The notes beneath the pieces were generated by a model, which worked only from the letters and a program-made list of their open reading frames with translations, was not told the origin of the DNA and did not search any database. A program made the position numbers and the translations under genes. A DNA stretch of 30,000 bases from Trachelipus rathkii (lineage: Eukaryota > Arthropoda > Malacostraca > Isopoda > Trachelipodidae), in NCBI GenBank assembly GCA_015478945.1, contig JABUQX010021064.1, forward strand, positions 12,501-42,500, read 5' to 3'. Shown here one piece after another: positions 21,835-30,000 of the stretch (within the stretch, counting starts at the first letter, position 1; every line of letters starts with the position of its first letter).

Positions 21835-21962
21835 CAATTGTGTATATATATATATATTATATATATATATATATATATTAATAATTATATATATTATCTA
21901 TTATATATATATAATATATATTATGTTATACTATTTATATATATATATATATATTATATAAT
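21438..21962. repeat. Long (AT)n microsatellite tract
   Basis: More than 500 bases of alternating AT with ATT slips, one of the longest in the window. The 84-codon ORF beginning in it is low-complexity. From 21963 to 22560 the DNA is AT-rich and I see no gene. Confidence 0.95.
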
Positions 21963-22566
21963 TGTTGTGATGTTTTCGATGAAGGGACACGTGGGTTCAG
22001 TTTCTGTAAATAACTTCTGTAGTCTACCTTTTATTATTAAACTTCATTTGCCACATTTTAGGTTCAAGCTTCAATGTGAATTTATCTACTGATCTGGAAG
22101 CTGTACAGGTTTGCAGAAATAATCAAGATAAAACTGGAAAATTTTTACTGCGTAAACAAATTGATAGAAAGATATGCCAATCACAAGTTCGAAGAAAGAA
22201 AAAGCCATTAACATAAAAATTTTCTCCTTTAAATACAATTCTGGAGTTCAAACTTAAATTAAATTAATAAATCAAAATGTCTTTTTTTAGACTTGATAAG
22301 TGTAAAATTATTTTCTATCTTAATATATTAATGCTATCAAGTCATTTTATCATTATTCATCTAAAAATAACTAACTTCTTTATTTAAATAAAATTATACG
22401 TATTACAAAATAATCTAAACATTATTCAAAATCAAGACGAAATCACTAACGATTAATTTTCCATAATTATTATTCATCGAATAGCGTATCTCATACCCAA
22501 AATTTGGCTTCACAATGTATAGGCAAGGATATATCATGAAACCGTCCTTTAAGATGAAAGTGCTCG

Positions 22567-23145
22567 TCAACTTTGTCTTACATGAACAGTCATGAACATC
22601 TTTGTCTGGAAAGGAAATCGGACTTTCCTTCGATATTTATATTGTAGCATCGTAATCATCCATGCTGAAGGTTTCCCCATTACTTGTTTCTTGTTTACTT
22701 TTTCTATCTTCAGGATCGTTCCTCCATCGAATCCGTTAGGTTCCTCTTCTCGACGTTTCGTCATTCCAGCAAATATCATCGAGATGGAAGACTCTTCTGC
22801 TTCTTTGAAAGTTTGGAATTTTTCAATTCCAAAATTCTTCCTTTCCAATCCTTCTTCGACTTTTCCTCTGCGCCAAATAACTTGACTGCCATTAAGAACA
22901 TTTGTGTTTTGAACATTTGTGTTCTCTTCAAGTTTCCCGACTGAAACTTTTTCTCCATGGGTATATTCGTATTGTCCAACAAGGAAAAAGCTATAAGGAC
23001 GCATTAATCTGGACGATGGCTGACTAGACATCCTAGCCTGTATAGTTCCAAGAGCAGAGGTTGGATTAGCCACCTTCACATCACTCAGGACAACCGTATT
23101 ATCGTAAGCGCATCCACCCCAGCGTTCTGAAAATGGGATTTTCAC
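22567..23145 (-). CDS. Unidentified ORF, 192 codons, probably the 3' part of a longer frame
   Basis: I do not recognise this protein. It opens at a GTG reading KIPFSERWGGCAYDN and runs through SDVKVANPTSALGTIQARM, a Lys/Glu-rich middle (WRRGKVEEGLERKNFGIEKF), and a basic end (MLQYKYRRKVRFPFQ) to a stop at 22567. No ATG fits the start. In the same frame upstream, readable codons (FKTPEGQN) run straight into it, so the true start is probably earlier and a stop or frameshift near 23180 divides it from the 252-codon ORF. A short duplication, NTNVQNTNV, lies near residue 80. No signal peptide, membrane segment or catalytic motif is evident. It could be an exon of a host gene, part of an endogenous virus, or an unusual retroelement gene. 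Confidence 0.45.
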   Translation of the reverse strand: MKIPFSERWGGCAYDNTVVLSDVKVANPTSALGTIQARMSSQPSSRLMRPYSFFLVGQYEYTHGEKVSVGKLEENTNVQNTNVLNGSQVIWRRGKVEEGLERKNFGIEKFQTFKEAEESSISMIFAGMTKRREEEPNGFDGGTILKIEKVNKKQVMGKPSAWMITMLQYKYRRKVRFPFQTKMFMTVHVRQS

Positions 23146-23231
23146 ATTTTGTCCTTCCGGCGTCTTAAACCTTTCAAATTAAGCTTTCCGTTTTTGAGGA
23201 TTTCCATTTTTTCCATCAATTCTTCATCGTA

Positions 23232-23990
23232 TTATCTGAAAGAACAATTTACAGAATAAGCAATGAAATCTCCTCCCTTCTTAACTGGACTTGAGGGATT
23301 TTTTGCATGGAATTCAACAGGCATAAAGTCAATCCAAAGAATATTGATGAAATAAATCTGAAGTTCCTGAAGTTTAGCCTGGTCATTATCATATGCAACT
23401 TTGATTACTGCAGTGATTTCATAAATTCCATTTTGGAAATCTTCTACAGCCAAAAATTTCTTTAATATAACGAACTTAAAGTTCGAGTTTCGTGAGGCAC
23501 ATTTTCCATCTGATGAATGCAGGACTCGATTCTTATTCTTTATATTTTCCATGCGATTTTCGCTTGCCTCTAGTTTCATTTGCAATGCTTTAGAGTCTGC
23601 TACCTCACTTGTTAAGGCATCATCTATATCATCTATGCGAATCGATTTTGGAGTAAGATATTTAGAAGATGTTTCCAACTCACCTTCTTTGGCGTGATCC
23701 AATCCAATTTGCAATTTCCATTTCTCCTTCTCCATAGCTCGTTGAAGCAAATATTCGTTATCGAATTCTTCTGCCTTAGCTATCAAAACTTCTTTTGCAG
23801 ATTCTGGTTCCGACAATGTGCCATAGTGTTTTATACATAAATCTTTGACTCCTGGTTCCTTCTCTTCCAACTTCCTTTTATAATCCTTTTCACATTCTTC
23901 GTTCACTGGTGTTAGCTGAAACACCCTTCCCTCTAATCTACTATTAATTCTTTCAGGCACCTCTGCCGTCCTCAGTCCTGCTTGTATCAT
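23232..23990 (-). CDS. Unidentified ORF, 252 codons, Lys/Glu-rich
   Basis: This is the longest non-repetitive open frame in the window. It opens at an ATG (MIQAGLRTAEVPERINSR) and closes at 23232. The first half is charged and predicted helical (NEECEKDYKRKLEEKEPGVK, then LIAKAEEFDNEYLLQRAMEK), possibly a coiled coil. The middle has DDIDDALTSEVADSKALQM. The second half looks like a beta-rich folded domain (FKFVILKKFLAVEDFQNGIY ... LQIYFINILWIDFMPVEF). Upstream of the ATG another frame stays readable (NYESLADKHFQFMLPSM), which suggests a frameshift and an earlier start. It lies on the same strand as the protease and gag fragments at 24427-25300, where a gypsy element would have RT, but it is not an RT. 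Function unknown. Confidence 0.5.
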   Translation of the reverse strand: MIQAGLRTAEVPERINSRLEGRVFQLTPVNEECEKDYKRKLEEKEPGVKDLCIKHYGTLSEPESAKEVLIAKAEEFDNEYLLQRAMEKEKWKLQIGLDHAKEGELETSSKYLTPKSIRIDDIDDALTSEVADSKALQMKLEASENRMENIKNKNRVLHSSDGKCASRNSNFKFVILKKFLAVEDFQNGIYEITAVIKVAYDNDQAKLQELQIYFINILWIDFMPVEFHAKNPSSPVKKGGDFIAYSVNCSFR

Positions 23991-24097
23991 AGCGCTGACA
24001 TCGATGGAAGCATGAATTGGAAATGTTTATCCGCAAGACTCTCGTAGTTTTGATGTGCTTTTTTGATATTTATTGCGTTTCATCAATCATTTATTGA

Positions 24098-24292
24098 TTA
24101 AGTTGTTAAGCTCATAACGCTTCCGATGGATGTGTCATTATCATGACTAGAGTTTCCTTGATTTTGTGACAGAAAATTTCTATTCACATTTTCCCATGTC
24201 TTACGATCTTCTATATTAATTTCAGCTTCATGAGTTGTTTTGACAACGGTTGTGCCCTTGCTGATATTGGGTTTATCACTAATTCTCGAACC
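24098..24292 (-). CDS. Short unidentified coding stretch, about 64 codons
   Basis: The minus strand is open from about 24292 to a TAA at 24098. It reads SDKPNISKGTTVVKTTHEAE, then DRKTWENVNRNFLSQNQGNS, and ends in SIGSVMSLTT. It is Asn/Ser/Thr-rich and probably C-terminal to something lost upstream. An AATAAA word lies shortly after the stop, before the 252-codon ORF begins. No family recognised. It may also be an exon. Confidence 0.3.
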   Translation of the reverse strand, partial: GSRISDKPNISKGTTVVKTTHEAEINIEDRKTWENVNRNFLSQNQGNSSHDNDTSIGSVMSLTT

Positions 24293-24426
24293 CTATTGTC
24301 TGATAGCGTACTAGGATATTTCCCAAATGTTAAATAAGAGTGCATCTTTTAACTAAAGTTCTACCATACCCGTATAGTGAAAGGTGTCTGATCCAAATTC
24401 TTGCTTTTGGGGCTGTCTAGGGTTGT

Positions 24427-24893
24427 CTAAAATATATTTTTTCCTAAATTTTTTTCTGTGAACAGATGGTCTTTCACATACCTCTTTTTCGCAATTACAC
24501 CGCTACACCCTGTGTCACGAAGTACGGATACCTCAAAGCCATTTATAGAACCATTCGTAACAGGCATGAGGGAATGTCTGACGTTTGAATTATCCTGACA
24601 TGACATGGTTATAACGGGGATTGATTTACCGTCGACATGCAGCATGCTACCCTTTAACATTTTACTCACATCAACACACCTATCTTCTTCCACAATTTGG
24701 CATGCCGCTGCAAAATCTTCTTTGTTAACAGACTTATCGATGGTAACAGCGGCATTGTGTATATCTTTCCTTGGTGCGTGCTATCCTCTCTCCTCTGTCT
24801 TGTTATCACGATTATACTTATTATCGAAATGGTGCCGGTTACGTGAAAATCTATTGTTTCCGTATTGGGCTGAATAACAAGCATTGGAATCAT
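24427..24893 (-). pseudogene. Retroviral-type aspartic protease region of a second gypsy element
   Basis: The open stretch ending at 24427 reads MLHVDGKSIPVITMSCQD and then NGFEVSVLRDTGCSGVIAKK. The DTG catalytic triad (24508-24516) in a V-L-R-D-T-G-C-S context is the active site of retroelement proteases, which cut the gag-pol polyprotein. The frame changes near 24780 from the gag ORF. After the protease the frame ends at 24427 and no RT follows on this strand. It belongs with the gag fragment immediately upstream. Confidence 0.7.
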
Positions 24894-25300
24894 GGCCGAC
24901 TTTGTTGCATATTCCGCAAACTTTGGTGTGTTGGCGTTGAGTATTATGGCTTAGTATTTCCTCGTTACTACCAGATGAAACAGAAGGGTTCAAATCTTGC
25001 CTTTTGGTACAAAGGTTCTTTCCCCTTGCTTGAAGAAATTTATCTGCACGAGAAGCAATGTCATTTAAGCTAGAGAGTCCGGTCTCTCTAAGATGAACTG
25101 CTAAGTCCTTAGGGCAACAGGTGAGAAATTGATCGACCACTATGAGATCGGTTAAACCTTGATAATCTTGGTTAAAACTTGAGAGCTCTCTCCAACTTGA
25201 TAGATATTATTTAATCCAATTCAGGAGTTGTAACGGACCCTCTTCTGCTTTAGGTTTGGCTTCCTTAAACTTAGCCCGATAACCATCCATATCTCTAATA
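24781..25300 (-). pseudogene. gag fragment with CCHC zinc knuckle (second gypsy element)
   Basis: On the minus strand the open stretch 24781-25140 reads DQFLTCCPKDLAVHLRETGL, then DIASRADKFLQARGK. It ends in a nucleocapsid-type knuckle CGICNKVGHDSNAC (C-x2-C-x4-H-x4-C; about 24880-24921) and an Arg/Asn-rich tail. Upstream in other frames, MDGYRAKFKEAKPKAEEGP and SSFNQDYQGLTDLIVVDQ (25140-25290) are the preceding capsid part, with a stop between them. This is the gag design of arthropod gypsy elements with a SCAN-like capsid C-terminus. The gag N-terminus is missing beyond about 25300. Confidence 0.75.
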
Positions 25301-25326
25301 TTTTATATAACAATTGTATTTTCTTG

Positions 25327-25633
25327 CATTCAAATGTTTGTATATTTGCTTATGCCTAACGGACAATCAAATATGCTAAGTATTTGAATGTGATTACATT
25401 GTATAATATTTTTAATTTTGCTTACATACCTTTTTATATTTTGTAATCTCTTACATTCACATGTTTGTTTGTATGATTATGTCTACGGACATAACCAGAT
25501 ATGCTAGCATGTGAATGTACTTTTCACTGTATTATATATTTTCTTTATTATTTCTTCATTGAAATGTTTTGTTTATTTGTGAACATATTCGAATGTCCCC
25601 AAATATGCATACATTTATTTGAATGATGATTAG
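25327..25633. repeat. Three tandem hairpin-forming units
   Basis: Three diverged units of about 100-127 bases each carry CATTCAAATGTTTG-type sequence on one side and the inverted TTTGAATG on the other. The outer stems are 25327-25336 with 25381-25390, 25453-25463 with 25508-25518 (11 bp, perfect), and 25557-25566 with about 25612-25625. The middle unit has a second perfect inner stem, TTATGTC (25477-25483) against GACATAA (25488-25494). The units share ATATGC before the right stem. Confidence 0.6.
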
Positions 25634-25657
25634 CTTTTATATCTTATACAACTATTG

Positions 25658-26147
25658 TAACATACTTTCTCACCCCGTGATTAGCGTAGGAAGTTGTGTG
25701 GTAGGCAATCTTAATTATAACTATTCGCAAAAATTTTAATTTTGTATTTAAGTTCGAACTTATGCTAAAATTTGAGTAAGCAAAATTTTAACATAAGTCC
25801 GAACGAAATTATATATAAACCCGCCTTGTCGAGATACTCAATTATTCAGACTTACTTCTCTCGCCACAGAAACTCGAATCCTTTTCTTCACTCCAAGCTA
25901 CAATAAATTTTAATCTCAGCAGGGGAGGTAAACAGCCGACTAAGCAACCGAAAAGCAGAATCTTCGACTTTCAAAATTCAAGAACTAAGGTCACCCAGAA
26001 GGGGAGGTAAACATCGGCTAAGCCCAAGACTGTTATCAAGAATTTGAGAGAGAGTATCTCAGCAAAGGGTAACTTTTGTTACTTATTTATGTTGAATAAA
26101 TACATCGTTTAAAATATGGATTTTTAAATTCCCATCATTATCTTATA
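25658..26147 (+). promoter_or_regulatory. Plus-strand LTR-like block with TATA box and poly(A) signal
   Basis: TGTAACAT at 25658 is a common gypsy LTR start. An imperfect 23-base hairpin (about 25752-25774 with 25781-25804) precedes a TATATAAAC box at about 25811. TTATTCAGACTTAC about 30 bases later fits an arthropod initiator. An AATAAA word at about 26095 could serve as the poly(A) signal. Two GGGGAGGTAAAC...GGCTAAGC-type direct repeats lie at about 25922 and 25999. After CCCATCATT, TGGGGCCTTGCTCTC (26148) could be a primer site. No internal gypsy coding follows, so it would be a solo LTR or the stump of an element cut off by the (TTA)n array. It faces away from the gag fragment, so it is not that element's own LTR. 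Confidence 0.4.
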
Positions 26148-26199
26148 TGGGGCCTTGCTCTCAAAAGAAGCCACCAACTTAGCAAATTTTGCCCTTATA

Positions 26200-26688
<489 letters not shown>

Positions 26689-26789
26689 CCAATTTACTAA
26701 GTTTATTGGTTACTTGTGATTAGCGGTTAAACCTTTATAGCTCTTTTGTGTTTAAATTGGGATAAAACAATAATATGAATAAGTACTTT

Positions 26790-28960
26790 TTTTTTCTTTT
26801 CTTTTTTTTTTACAGTTGTCACCACTACTCACGGGCGAAGCCCTATTCAAGGAGGGGGTGTTGCACGCCTCAGAAGTCAACAACTAACGCAAATTACGCA
26901 GATGAGCACAGACGCAGGCTTTGAAGTGCGAGAGATTAAATTCAGCAGGAAACACAGAAGATGGAAGAGAATTCCACAGAACAGAAGTGGCTGGAAAGAA
27001 GGAAGCACCGCAGCGAACTAGCCTGGAGTTGCCAATATCCACACAAAACTCATGCGCAGACACAGCACCCCTTGTGCTACGAGGACGTCGTAAAGGTGGA
27101 GGTACGCAAGTGACAAGTTCCCTCGAGCACCTGCCGCTGCGGTACCTATAGAAAAGAGATAAAGCACCAACATCGCGCCGCAAAGATAGAGGGTCAAGTG
27201 AAGTGGAAAGTACGGAACAGTTTATAAGTCTTTTGGCCTTTGACTCGGCCCCTTTTAAAAAGCCGGGTGAAACCATAGCCCCCCCAGATATGAGAGCAGT
27301 ACTCCATACAAGGCGGATGAGACCCTTGTATAGTTTTAGTAACTGAGAAGAGGAGGAAAGTCTCGCAGTTCCTAAACGAAAACCCCCAGTTCTTTGAGGC
27401 GCCCTAGCAACCGTTGTGATGTGAGGTTTCCAAGACATTTTTTTGTTTATGTTAAGGCCAAGGATGTTTATATTGTCAACAGGAGAGACGAGAGAACCGT
27501 CGAAAAAGAAAGGAAGTTGGAAGGTGTTTTTTAGAAGAGGAGATTTGTAAAGTTGAGTTTTAAAGAATTGAATTCACAAGGTGAGACGACCCCACCCGGA
27601 AATCCTATCCAGATCAGCGAGATAGAATCGGATGAAGATTAAGACGAGAGGCAATTCTAAAAGTAAAAGAGGGAGCAGAATTTAAATGAGTTGAAGATGA
27701 AGGGTCGAGTCCTCGGCATACGAGTGGATAGAGTTAAATGTGCAGGTGAGAAGATCGTTTATTGAAAATAGAATAAAGTAGGAGATAATACAGAACCCTG
27801 AGGAACACCCCACAATTAACAGAAAAAGAAGAAGAAGTCACCCCGTCAACAACAGCCGACATTGAGCGATTAGAGAAAACTAGGCATAAGTAAGCAAAGA
27901 GAAGGAGGAAACCCAAGAAGGGAAGGGAGCTTGGAGAGCAGTTACGCGTGCCATACCCGGTCAAATGCTTTGGATATGTCAAGCGCCACCACGCAATTTT
28001 CCCCGTAGTTCCTAAGGGCGGAAAACCCATAAATCAGTAAGATAGGAAAGTATATCGCAGTAGACTCGAAACGCCGAAAGCCATTACTGGCGATCGGAAA
28101 GAAGTGAATGAGAATCCAGATGATCTAAGAAATGAGAGTGAGAAGGGGTTTCAAAGATCTTAGATAGAACACAAGGAGAGCTATAGGGCGATTGTTTAGA
28201 AGGATTCAAAGCGGCTACCTTTTTTTGGAATCGGTTGGACATGTGCGTGCTTCCAACATTGAGGAGAAAGTTTTAGTATTGAGACATAGAGAATATAAGA
28301 GATCGAGGGGCGGGTCAGCACGGAAGCACACTCCCTCAAAAACTCGGGGAGGAATGCCATCCGGGCCACCGCCTTCCTAACGTTCATAGATTTCCAGGAG
28401 CCCATGAACCCGATCGAATGTAATCACAGGGAAAAGCATAGGACACCTGAGAGAGAAGGAGAATGCCAGAATCGTCGAGGGTTGAGTTAGAGAAAATAGG
28501 AGAGGTGGCCGAAGAGATTGGCCTTTCAGTTGGGAGAATTAGCAACAGAACCATCGGAGGCGAATAAGAGGAGGAAAGACAGATTTACAGGAAGTTATTA
28601 GAGATGTTTTGCAAGAGGCCATAAAGATTTGTCAGTAGCGAGAACCAAGGAGGTTAGCGCACTTTCTTTTGATGAAAGCTCGCTTTCTCGTCGAAGAGTA
28701 TCCCTGCAAAACGATTCCTAGCAGAATGCAAAAATTAGCAAGAGTGATAAGAGAACGAGAATTTTTCCACTCCCAATACGCACTGTCCTCTAGCCTGAAT
28801 GGCCAGAGAAAAAGCACGATCGAACCATGGATTATGAGGAGGAAAGATTTAGTCGAAGAAGGAATGAACCTGCTCATCCCATCAACGAATACAGCTCCCA
28901 CCTTATCGGCAGAAGTCGAAAGCGTCACCAGAGACAAAGCAGTCATTCCAATTATATAAT
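26790..28960 (-). pseudogene. CR1/Jockey-like LINE, 5'-truncated, with poly(A) tail
   Basis: The minus strand carries most of a LINE ORF2 in broken frames. Near 28850-28930, SADKVGAVFVDGMSRFIPSS is the stretch between endonuclease and RT. MAFLPEFLRECASVLTRPSI and CWKHAHVQPIPKKGS (28210-28350) are the RT fingers. Around 27835, NRSMSAVVDGVTSSSFSV is palm sequence after motif A. HSYAEDSTLHLQL (27709-27725) stands at the YxDD active site. MSWKPHITTVARAPQRTGGF starts the last open part (26884-27438), which ends with FFPATSVLWNSLPSSVFPAE and a basic tail, the usual C-terminus. After the stop a short 3' UTR with GGGCTTCGCCCG leads to a poly(A) run (about 26790-26813, seen as T on the plus strand). 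The endonuclease is absent. It is dead through frameshifts and a changed active site. Confidence 0.85.
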
Positions 28961-29129
28961 TAATAAAGGCAAAAAGAATTGCAACTCTTGAAATTATTGA
29001 GTGTGATGCTGCCGGTACTTCCATAAAAAAAGGCAGCCAAAATGGACTTGGAACACCTTATGCTCCCATTTTATCGTACTTTGGTCTGTCAAGAGCAGAA
29101 TGAGTATATTGAGAGGCAATAGAGTGAAA

Positions 29130-30000
29130 CTTACAAAGGGAAGATTGAATACTCCAATGTAAAAAACAGTTTTGACACTAATTATTCACATAGCTTGAAA
29201 TCCCAGCACTTTGATTGTAAGTAACTTACACCGATATTTTTATTTGAATTTTATTTTATTTTTAATTTTAAAATTCAACCATTAAATATTTCACATATTT
29301 TATTTACATGAATAAGGAATATTGTTTTGAAACTTTTTTTTTTAGAAACATCCTTCTTTTCACAAGGAGCTGTGTACTGCAATTGAAGGAGGGTCAAAGC
29401 GGGGTCGGAGCTGCTCAACAGACAGTGAGACGTCCAGCAAAAAGCGTCAGACCACCATTCTCAAGTCTTTGTTGAAAATATTCAAACAGAAAAGAGCTCT
29501 TGAGTTGCTTTACAAGTAAATGTTTTATTTTAAGTACAGGTTAACTATAAGTGGTGCCACAACTAACAGGTTAAAAAACTAACAAAATACAGACCATACA
29601 AAAATTTTGGAATTTGAAATACCAAGTTTCATTTGTCATTAATATCATTTCTCATCAAATGTTTTTGCTTCTAGATTTCTGCTACATGACATTGGGCCTA
29701 TTCACATTGTGGAATATGAGTTCTTTGCCGAGTACCTGTCCTACCTGAACTCTACCTCCCCTCCAAAAGAAAAGTGATGAGGGATTTTGATGTCATATGT
29801 AAAATAGGGAAGGCTGATTTAACCAACATTATCAGTAAGGTCAGCTAAGTTGCCACAAACCCAGACAGCTGGACTGGGAACAACAGAAGTTTTCTGAGCA
29901 TAACGGTTCTCTGGATTAATGTGAATGCTTTGAAGATAGAGAAGGCTGTCCTTGCCTGTAGAGAGCTACCTGTGTCTCAGACCAGCACAGTCCTAGCCAA
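29130..30000 (+). pseudogene. BED-finger hAT transposase, cut by window end
   Basis: An acceptor (T-rich run then TTTAG) at about 29345 opens an exon from 29346 reading KHPSFHKELCTAIEGGSKRG and then KKRQTTILKSLLKIFKQK. It ends at a donor CAA/GTAAAT at 29515. The next exon starts after CTTCTAG at 29675 and continues exactly in frame with FLLHDIGPIHIVEYEFFAEY. A TGA stops it, but a shifted frame goes on with VMRDFDVICKIGKADLTNII, then after another stop NPDSWTGNNRSFLSITVLWI and KAVLACRELPVS to the window edge. The DSWT...SF-S-T..WI pattern and the preceding BED-type tail are those of ZBED/hAT transposases, which cut and paste DNA. Upstream, NYSHSLKSQHFD (about 29180-29213) before a GTAAGT donor may be the end of the BED zinc finger. 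A frameshift and stop show it is inactive. Confidence 0.75.

Noticed and set aside
22592..22944. Two plus-strand ORFs opposite the 192-codon minus ORF.
   Set aside because: They are antisense shadows. The minus strand has the longer frame and continues a coding strand shared with the neighbours.
26845..26862. AAGGAGGGGGTGTTGC looked like a polypurine tract followed by an LTR start, which would close the LTR-like block at 25658.
   Set aside because: It lies between the stop codon of the minus-strand LINE and its poly(A) run, so it is LINE 3' UTR. The bases after TGTT do not match 25658.
28669..28959. Plus-strand ORF of 96 codons, and similar ones at 26921-27151 and 28192-28380.
   Set aside because: They lie antisense to recognisable LINE protein sequence.

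Overview
This window looks like repeat-rich intergenic DNA from an animal nuclear genome. I infer an arthropod, most likely a crustacean. The grounds are long (AT)n and (TTA)n microsatellites, a dense nest of retroelements (Penelope-like, LINE with RNase H, CR1/Jockey-like LINE, Ty3/gypsy), a BED/hAT transposase with an intron, and several foldback or MITE-like DNA elements. The species cannot be fixed from the sequence. I see no intact host gene, no rRNA or tRNA, and nothing bacterial. Nearly every recognisable coding region is broken by single-base frameshifts and stops. That fits old dead elements, uncorrected long-read errors, or both.

Layout. (1) 1-6616: one large foldback-like element with inverted arms of about 1.2-1.5 kb, built from tandem sub-repeats, around an AT-rich interior. 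(2) 7017-8170, minus strand: a 5'-truncated Penelope-like element with reverse transcriptase and GIY-YIG motifs. (3) 8290-11706: four inverted-repeat elements (8399-8653, 9670-10207, 10469-11232, 11342-11585), separated by (AT)n tracts. (4) 11734-13548, minus: LINE remains with an RNase H domain. They are interrupted by a MITE (12086-12461) and joined at about 13338 to a different LINE RT fragment. (5) 14221-20699, plus: a full-length but decayed Ty3/gypsy LTR retrotransposon with two LTRs, gag, RT, RNase H and integrase. (6) 20700-21962: (AT)n tracts with a near-perfect 150-bp snapback MITE and an unidentified island. (7) 22567-25300, minus: two unidentified ORFs, a short coding stretch, then protease and gag of a second gypsy-type element. 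(8) 25327-26147: three tandem hairpin repeats, then a plus-strand LTR-like block with TATA box and poly(A) signal. (9) 26200-26688: a large (TTA)n array. (10) 26790-28960, minus: a CR1/Jockey-like LINE with its poly(A) tail. (11) 29130-30000, plus: a BED/hAT transposase pseudogene that runs off the window.

The parts do not form a working pathway. The window is a stack of insertions, many of them bounded by TA-rich simple repeats. The least explained parts are the modular foldback element, the unidentified minus-strand ORFs at 22567-24292, and the three tandem hairpins at 25327-25633.
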